This document shows, in pieces, positions 5,537-10,560 of a stretch of DNA of 10,560 bases. The number at the start of each line of letters is the position of its first letter. Position 1 is the first letter of the stretch. The notes beneath the pieces are model-generated. The model worked only from the letters and a program-made list of their open reading frames with translations. It searched no databases and was not told the origin of the DNA. Made by a program: the position numbers and the translations under genes. Source of the stretch: an uncultured Streptococcus sp. (GTDB taxonomy: Bacteria > Bacillota > Bacilli > Lactobacillales > Streptococcaceae); assembly GCA_916048115.1 (NCBI GenBank), contig CAJZGQ010000029.1:1-10560 (forward strand), read 5' to 3'.

Positions 5537-8500
5537 CTATTCTGATTGAATTCCAAGAATCTCACGAATTTCCTCAACCGATAAACTAGATCGTGTTTCC
5601 GTTCCATCTAAAATTGTTGAGACCAAGTGTCTTTTAGATGCTTGAAGTTCCTGAATCTTTTCTTCAATCGTGCCACGAGTAATCATGCGGTAAACTTCAA
5701 CATTTTGTTCCTGTCCCATTCGATGGGCACGTCCAATAGCCTGGTCTTCCACTGCAGGATTCCACCACAAATCGACTAAGATGACGGTATCGGCACCCGT
5801 GAGGTTCAATCCGACCCCTCCAGCCTTCAAAGAAATGAGAAAAGCATGGCGTTCTCCAGCATTAAAGGCATTGGTCATTTCTTGACGATCTTTAGCCGGA
5901 GTGGAACCCGTGATTTTAAAGGAAGTCATGCCGAGCTGATCAATCTCTTGCTCTAGGATATCCAACATACCTCTGAATTGGGAGAAGATCAAGACCCGAT
6001 GGTCACCATCCTTGATTTGACCCAAAAGATCTCGAAGACTCTCCAATTTTCCACTATCTCCTTGATAGTCTTCCATAAAGAGGGCTGGAGTATCACAGAT
6101 TTGACGAAGGCGCATGAGACCTGAGAGGATCTCCACCTTGCTTCGATTTAATTCTTCCTCACTAGAGTTTCGAACCCGGTCTTGAATTTGTTTTAATTGA
6201 GCCAAATAGATCGTTTTTTGGCTTTCATCCAACTCATTGTGGTAGGTTGCTTCAATCAAGTCCGGTAATTCTTGGAGTACTTCATCTTTTTTCCGTCTCA
6301 GGACAAAAGGTTTGACAAATCGCGCAATGGTCTCAGGACTCAACTTTTGAAATTCTTTTTTAGCTGGAAACAGACCAGGAAGAACAATTTGGAAAATGGA
6401 CCAAAGCTCTCCCACATGATTCTCAATCGGTGTCCCAGATAGCGCAAATATATGCGGCACCTCAAATCCACGTAAGTGTTGAGCAATCTTGGTTTGGGCA
6501 TTTTTCATGACCTGAGCTTCATCTAGAATTAGGTATTCATATTGATTTTTCTGGTATTCCTCCACATCCTGACGGAAAGAGGCGTAACTCGTAATGACTA
6601 CCTGAGGATTGGTTGCAATGAGTTCATCGCGATGTTGCTTGAGGCCGTAGACGACTGCCACTTCCATCTGAGGAGCAAATTTTGAAAATTCTTGTTTCCA
6701 GTTGTAGATGAGACTAGACGGAGCTAGAATCAAGATTTTGGTTTCTTTTTTTGCAACACTGGTCAAAAAGGAAATGGTCTGCAGGGTTTTCCCAAGCCCC
6801 ATATCATCCGCTAAAATACCACCAAAACCATAATGATTTAGCATAGAGAACCATTTGACCCCGATCTCTTGATAATCCCTTAGGATTGCTTGGATTGTCA
6901 TCGGAGGGAGTTGGTAATCTTCTGGATGAGTCAGATCATGAGCCAAATTTCGAAATTCTTCTGAAAAATGAACATTGTCTTGATCTGCCAACAAATCAGA
7001 TAGCTGATAGGCAGCAATCCGGCGGGCGTGTAGTTTCCCACCCTTGCTCATCTTAGCGCGCAAATCCGCTAAGGACCGACTGATCTTCTTGGTTTCTTCA
7101 TCAAAAACAAGGACTTTTCCGGTATGGCTGACAAAATAATCTTCTTGCCCCACTAGAGCTTTGAGGACCTGATCCACTTCAGCTGGATCCACACTTTCAA
7201 AGTCGAAGCCAATCTCCAGTAGACTGCCATTAGTTTTCACATCAATTTTTGGACGCTCCACTTGATAAAGATCCAAGAGACTATCGGATAAGGTAACCTC
7301 TCCTAAAGTTTCAAAAGTCGGAATCTGTTGGTGAAAGAAAGGATAGATCTGCTCACTTGCTAACGGGCTTCTTTGAGAAGAAAAGTCATCTGTAAAGCCT
7401 GCTGCCAGCATAGTCGAAAAGACCTCTTGCTCCTTATCGAAATCACTGGAATAAGGAAGATTGAGAAGTTCCTCACGCGTGGTCACCGCACGATCTTCGT
7501 ATTGAAAGACCACATCTAGTAAAACGGTCTGGTCCTGTGCCAAATCAAAATGAAATTCCGGAGTGAAATCGTGGATTAAAAAGCTCGTCGGAGCTGTTAT
7601 TTGCCCCAGTTTTTTGAACTCTTTTAAACTATAGGAAAGTTTGGTTTGGTCCGTTGGATCAAAATGCAGGCGTTTTTTGCGATCCTGGTCCATTGGAAGA
7701 TCTTGAATGGCCTTCCATAGGGTCCGCTGTTGGGGCGTCAGGTGATAGAAGACACCATTTCTAAACAGGTAATTAGCCGACTCGACAACCTTCACTTGTG
7801 GCTCCGTAATAATCAATTCGTAAAAATCATCATGGTCTTCCACCTGAAAATGAAAGAGATCTTCCTCCCCATGGACATCCTGAAAATGGACTTCTGAAAA
7901 GTCATATAAGCTATATTGCAGGAGAAAAGAGTCCAAATTCATCAGCAATTCCACAGCTTCTTCAAAAAGAGTCGGTGGGAAATAGAGATGGCGCCCAGCA
8001 TTTGGAAAGAAATCTTGCTCTTTCGATCCACCATCTGTGACCAAGCCCTGTAGGAAATTGATCACATCCTGGCTAGCCCCATCAAATTCTAAGTAAGAAA
8101 TGGGTTCATAATAACTTTTGCCAATGGCAAAGTGTCCTTCTTTCTGAAGGGTCTGCAAAAAAGCTAGCACATCTCTGATCACATAAGAGCGCTCGTCTGG
8201 TAAGCGACGAATGCGCAGGGTCCACAAGAATTGACCAGAGTATTCATCCTCCTGCCCAACGGCTGATAAGACATAGCGGGTTTCTTTCTTTTCGATTTTT
8301 GGAAGGACCTGGTCTAAAAACAAACTTCCAAAAGAGACCTTCTCCTGCGTTTCTTCAGTCGCCGTGGCGTCTTCTTCAAGACTTGCAAGAGCTGCTTTCC
8401 CACTGTCATCATTCTTCAAAAAAGCTTCCACAGCTGCCAGATGCGTACAGAATTTTTTCTTTTGAAAGAAAGCACAGCTACAAAAAACAGCATCGTCGTC

Positions 8501-8635
8501 CAAACTGTACCGCAAGCTTTCTTCTTCCACCCGAAAATATAGGTATTTTTCTTTTACTTCCTGAAGGGAAACCTTCCCAGCTTCATAGAGAAGGCTCCCT
8601 TGTGAACGAACCTTCCCAGGAATTAATTTTGCCAT
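5537..8635 (-). CDS. SNF2-family DEAD/DEAH-box helicase with SWIM zinc finger
   Basis: This is a bacterial Swi2/Snf2-type ATPase, expected to translocate on double-stranded DNA or remodel protein-nucleic acid complexes; its cellular target is not established. The 1032-residue product (from the ATG at 8635) starts with a SWIM zinc finger, CxCx8CxH at 52-65, then the long bacterial SNF2-associated region (about 100-570). The two RecA-like lobes follow: motif I DDMGLGKT (610-617), Ia LAPSSLIYNW, II DEAQ (705-708), III SGTP (733-736), IV VLIFSQF, V AGGVGLNL and VI QAIGRAHRMGQ (965-975) with both arginines. All catalytic motifs are intact. ATG 8635 has AAGGTGG at 5 bases; the GTG three codons earlier overlaps that site and is unlikely. 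No terminator follows, so transcripts can continue into the murC group. Confidence 0.95.
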   Translation of the reverse strand: MAKLIPGKVRSQGSLLYEAGKVSLQEVKEKYLYFRVEEESLRYSLDDDAVFCSCAFFQKKKFCTHLAAVEAFLKNDDSGKAALASLEEDATATEETQEKVSFGSLFLDQVLPKIEKKETRYVLSAVGQEDEYSGQFLWTLRIRRLPDERSYVIRDVLAFLQTLQKEGHFAIGKSYYEPISYLEFDGASQDVINFLQGLVTDGGSKEQDFFPNAGRHLYFPPTLFEEAVELLMNLDSFLLQYSLYDFSEVHFQDVHGEEDLFHFQVEDHDDFYELIITEPQVKVVESANYLFRNGVFYHLTPQQRTLWKAIQDLPMDQDRKKRLHFDPTDQTKLSYSLKEFKKLGQITAPTSFLIHDFTPEFHFDLAQDQTVLLDVVFQYEDRAVTTREELLNLPYSSDFDKEQEVFSTMLAAGFTDDFSSQRSPLASEQIYPFFHQQIPTFETLGEVTLSDSLLDLYQVERPKIDVKTNGSLLEIGFDFESVDPAEVDQVLKALVGQEDYFVSHTGKVLVFDEETKKISRSLADLRAKMSKGGKLHARRIAAYQLSDLLADQDNVHFSEEFRNLAHDLTHPEDYQLPPMTIQAILRDYQEIGVKWFSMLNHYGFGGILADDMGLGKTLQTISFLTSVAKKETKILILAPSSLIYNWKQEFSKFAPQMEVAVVYGLKQHRDELIATNPQVVITSYASFRQDVEEYQKNQYEYLILDEAQVMKNAQTKIAQHLRGFEVPHIFALSGTPIENHVGELWSIFQIVLPGLFPAKKEFQKLSPETIARFVKPFVLRRKKDEVLQELPDLIEATYHNELDESQKTIYLAQLKQIQDRVRNSSEEELNRSKVEILSGLMRLRQICDTPALFMEDYQGDSGKLESLRDLLGQIKDGDHRVLIFSQFRGMLDILEQEIDQLGMTSFKITGSTPAKDRQEMTNAFNAGERHAFLISLKAGGVGLNLTGADTVILVDLWWNPAVEDQAIGRAHRMGQEQNVEVYRMITRGTIEEKIQELQASKRHLVSTILDGTETRSSLSVEEIREILGIQSE

Positions 8636-8661
8636 GTTTACCACCTTAGATTAATCCCTTT

Positions 8662-8670
8662 ATTATACCA
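8662..8670 (-). promoter_or_regulatory. Extended -10 promoter for the SNF2 helicase gene
   Basis: TGGTATAAT on the minus strand is a perfect -10 hexamer with the TGn extension. No convincing -35 box is present at 16-18 bp, which the extended -10 may compensate for. The predicted start near 8655 leaves a leader of about 20 bases before the ATG at 8635, and the AAGGTGG ribosome binding site (8641-8647) lies within it. Confidence 0.7.
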
Positions 8671-8731
8671 TATTTAAGATAAAATTAGAAAAGATAATTT
8701 TACTATTAAAAGGATTTTAACTTACTTTTAG

Positions 8732-8763
8732 AAAAAAACTGAGACAGTCTTGTCCCAGCTTTT
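8732..8763 (-). terminator. Strong intrinsic terminator upstream of the SNF2 gene
   Basis: On the minus strand, AAAAGCTGGGACA, loop AGAC and TGTCTCAGT form a stem of at least 8 bp (one G-U), followed by seven T. It insulates the helicase promoter from transcription coming from the right. Because der already has its own terminator at 9123-9151, this second one implies a transcript that starts between them, now or in the past. Confidence 0.85.
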
Positions 8764-8796
8764 CACCTGATTTCGTAATAGAGTTACCTCAATCAG

Positions 8797-9024
8797 CTAT
8801 CCATGATTTTTCTCTTTTAACCGTCTGAGCGAACAATAGACAGAATAGCTAAATAGAGAGGAGAAAGATCCCGATAGCCCACAAAAAATACGACCTATTT
8901 TTTAATAAATCCCCAACAATAGGATCAAGAGCTCCAAGCTTACGATCGAACCGAGAAACAAGAGATACAGATAGATTTTAAATAATAAGTACACAAACCT
9001 AAAGCTCTCATGATCTTCATGAGT
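8797..9024 (-). pseudogene. Possible remnant of a small membrane-protein gene
   Basis: One minus-strand frame runs from 9024 to a TAG at 8797-8799 with a single internal TAA at 8902-8904. Before that stop it encodes a strongly hydrophobic segment rich in Leu and Ile, such as VYLLFKIYLYLLFLGSI, and after it a Ser/Phe-rich stretch ending in the basic tail SLRRLKEKNHG. Another frame in the same region also yields a hydrophobic piece, NRSYFLWAIGIFLLSI, so a frameshift is possible. No normal start codon with RBS fits the main frame; a GTG at 8994 is the only candidate. The AT-rich base composition alone could produce such hydrophobic readings, so this is tentative and no family is recognised. Confidence 0.3.
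9007..9023. repeat. Perfect 7-bp palindrome with 3-bp spacer
   Basis: CTCATGA, TCT, TCATGAG. The short, symmetric form fits an operator for a dimeric regulator better than a terminator, since there is no T-tract. It lies downstream of the promoter-like sequence at 9107-9133 and inside the possible gene remnant. Confidence 0.35.
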
Positions 9025-9049
9025 TTACTCTTCTCAACCTTAAAAAAAG

Positions 9050-9088
9050 CTAAGGAATAAAGCATATCCGGACTATGATACTACGCAT
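9050..9088 (-). CDS. 12-codon ORF with good RBS, remnant or leader peptide
   Basis: The ATG at 9088 follows GGAGG (9097-9101) at 8 bases, better than many real genes here. It encodes only MRSIIVRICFIP before TAG. A weak promoter-like pair, TTGCTT (9128-9133) and TAAAAT with TGG extension (9107-9112), lies upstream with a 15-bp spacer. It may be the broken 5' end of the gene whose later part is at 8797-9024, or a leader peptide. Expression is unproven. Confidence 0.25.
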   Translation of the reverse strand: MRSIIVRICFIP

Positions 9089-9122
9089 CTGACTATCCTC
9101 CACTTCATTTTACCAGCTTATT

Positions 9123-9151
9123 AAAAAAAGCAACGCTTATGCGCTACTTTT
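9123..9151 (-). terminator. Intrinsic terminator of der
   Basis: On the minus strand AGTAGCGC, loop ATAA and GCGTTGCT form an 8-bp stem with two G-U pairs, extended by AAA-TTT pairing, followed by seven T. It lies 82 bases after the der stop codon, with nothing recognisable in between. Confidence 0.85.
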
Positions 9152-9232
9152 AGTTGTTTTCATAGTTGGAAGAATGAGCATTTTATCATTTGAAATATCC
9201 TTCTCCACTTTGATCCATTTGTCTCGTATTCC

Positions 9233-10543
9233 CTACTTCCGTTTTCGCGCAATCAAATGGATTGGAGTTCCTTCAAAAACAAAGGCCTTGCGAATTTGGT
9301 TCTCCAAGAAACGGAGGTATGAGAAGTGCATCAGTTCTTCTTCGTTAACAAAGACCACAAAAGTTGGCGGCTTGGTTGCCACTTGTGTCGCATAGAAGAT
9401 CTTGAGGCGTTTTCCTTTGTCGGTCGGCGTTGGATTAATGGCAATGGCATCCATAATCACATCGTTCAAGACAGCTGAAGGAATCCGCGTATTTTGACTC
9501 TCACTGATCTGTTTAATCATCTCTGGCAACTTGTGCAAGCGTTGTTTAGTTAGGGCAGAAACAAAGACAATCGGAGCATAAGAAAGGTATTGGAATTGAT
9601 CCCGAATGTCATCTTCCCACTGCTTCATGGTATGGTTGTCTTTTTCAATGGTATCCCATTTGTTGACAACAATGATCATACCTTTACCAGCTTCATGAGC
9701 AAAGCCAGCGATCCGCTTATCATACTCCCGAATCCCTTCTTCGGCATTAATGACCATCAAAACCACATCTGAACGGTCGATGGCACGCATGGCACGCATA
9801 ACAGAATATTTCTCAGTGTTTTCATAGATTTTACCAGACTTGCGCATACCAGCTGTATCGATCATGGTAAATTCTTGGCCATCTGCATCAGTAAAATGGG
9901 TATCGATGGCATCCCGTGTGGTTCCAGCTACTGGGCTAGCAATAACCCGGTCTTCTCCAAGGATTGCATTGATCAAGCTTGATTTCCCAACATTTGGACG
10001 ACCAATCAAGCTAAACTTGATGATATCAGGGTTTTCTTCTTCTGTTTCATTGGGGAGATTTTCGATGATGGCATCGAGCACATCTCCAGTTCCAATCCCG
10101 TGGACAGAGGATACCGGTAGTGGCTCCCCCAGCCCCAAGGCATAAAAGTCGTAGATATCGTTGCGCATCTCTGGGTTATCCACCTTGTTGACAGCCAGAA
10201 TCACTGGTTTATGGGTCTTATACAAGATACGGGTGACATATTCATCAGCATCGGTGATTCCTTCTTTTCCAGAAACAACAAAGACAATGACATCTGCTTC
10301 GTCCATGGCAATTTCTGCCTGATGTTTGATTTGCTCCATAAATGGGGCATCTACGTCATCAATTCCCCCTGTATCAATGATACTAAATTTTCGATTCAAC
10401 CACTCAGCTGTTGCATAAATGCGGTCACGAGTGACTCCTTCTACATCCTCAACGATGGAGATCCGCTCACCGGCAATCCGGTTAAAGAGCGTCGATTTTC
10501 CAACATTGGGACGGCCTACAATCGCAATAGTTGGTAGGGCCAT
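9233..10543 (-). CDS. der: Ribosome-associated GTPase Der (EngA)
   Basis: Der is the tandem-domain GTPase needed for maturation of the 50S ribosomal subunit. The 436-residue product is complete. G domain 1 has GRPNVGKS (10-17), DTGG (57-60) and NKVD (119-122). An acidic linker (about 164-173) leads to G domain 2 with GRPNVGKS (181-188), DTAGMRK (229-235) and NKWD (294-297). The KH-like C-terminal domain (about 352-436) ends in the basic tail ARKRK. ATG 10543 is preceded by GAGG at 5 bases. The window ends 17 bases upstream, so its promoter and upstream neighbour are not visible; a TAG at 10557-10559 could be the stop of a preceding gene in an operon, but this cannot be shown. Confidence 0.98.
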   Translation of the reverse strand: MALPTIAIVGRPNVGKSTLFNRIAGERISIVEDVEGVTRDRIYATAEWLNRKFSIIDTGGIDDVDAPFMEQIKHQAEIAMDEADVIVFVVSGKEGITDADEYVTRILYKTHKPVILAVNKVDNPEMRNDIYDFYALGLGEPLPVSSVHGIGTGDVLDAIIENLPNETEEENPDIIKFSLIGRPNVGKSSLINAILGEDRVIASPVAGTTRDAIDTHFTDADGQEFTMIDTAGMRKSGKIYENTEKYSVMRAMRAIDRSDVVLMVINAEEGIREYDKRIAGFAHEAGKGMIIVVNKWDTIEKDNHTMKQWEDDIRDQFQYLSYAPIVFVSALTKQRLHKLPEMIKQISESQNTRIPSAVLNDVIMDAIAINPTPTDKGKRLKIFYATQVATKPPTFVVFVNEEELMHFSYLRFLENQIRKAFVFEGTPIHLIARKRK

Positions 10544-10560
10544 GATTTCCTCTTTTCTAA

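Larger units (their letters stand above)
8764..9122. other. Stretch of about 360 bases between two terminators, no intact gene
   Basis: Neither strand has an ORF of 60 codons. On the minus strand, from right to left, it has a promoter-like TGGTAAAAT, a GGAGG site with a 12-codon ORF, a 7-bp palindrome (9007-9023) and a hydrophobic reading frame broken by one stop. The arrangement (promoter, RBS, coding-like sequence, terminator) looks like a decayed gene or a small RNA locus. Confidence 0.5.

Noticed and set aside
8636..8644. GTG start three codons before the helicase ATG
   Set aside because: The GTG is part of the AAGGTGG ribosome binding site serving ATG 8635.
9038..9057. CCTTA..TAAGG inverted repeat around a T-run as a terminator
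   Set aside because: The T-run lies in the loop, not after the stem, and the stem is only 5 bp.
1..10560. CRISPR arrays, tRNA or rRNA genes, insertion sequences, defence genes
   Set aside because: No regularly spaced repeats, cloverleaf-like sequences, transposase motifs or defence domains were seen on either strand.

Overview
The window reads as chromosomal housekeeping DNA from a low-GC Gram-positive coccus, most likely Streptococcus. GreA, MltG, MurC, Der and the SWIM/SNF2 helicase are all of Firmicutes type, and the MltG N-terminus resembles my recollection of the pneumococcal protein. A species in the sanguinis, parasanguinis or mitis groups is plausible, but I cannot fix it without a search. 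All eight protein-coding genes lie on the minus strand, so transcription runs from high to low coordinates.

Layout in transcription order: der (ribosome-assembly GTPase) at the right edge ends at a strong intrinsic terminator (9123-9151). A gene-poor stretch of about 590 bases follows. It holds a second strong terminator (8732-8763) and, between the two, what looks like a decayed small membrane-protein gene with a promoter-like and RBS-equipped mini-ORF at its head. Next comes a SWIM-SNF2 helicase with an extended -10 promoter. A consensus-like promoter starting just after its stop codon drives a 216-residue basic, apparently disordered protein of unknown function and murC. A terminator-like hairpin separates murC from two small GNAT acetyltransferase genes. 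A further consensus-like promoter then drives mltG and, through a hairpin touching the mltG stop codon, greA. The left 340 bases hold two near-identical terminator hairpins flanking about 240 bases packed with inverted repeats.

How the genes relate: murC makes a cytoplasmic peptidoglycan precursor and mltG cuts nascent glycan strands at the membrane, so wall synthesis is the main theme. greA (transcript-cleavage factor), the helicase and der are general nucleic-acid or ribosome functions. The protein between the helicase and murC is the least understood intact gene.

Novelty: I see no obvious undescribed defence or mobile system. The points most worth a second look are the hairpin-rich element between duplicated terminators (69-309), the decayed locus between two terminators (8764-9122), the unknown murC neighbour, and the start-site corrections, of which the TTG start of mltG is the clearest.
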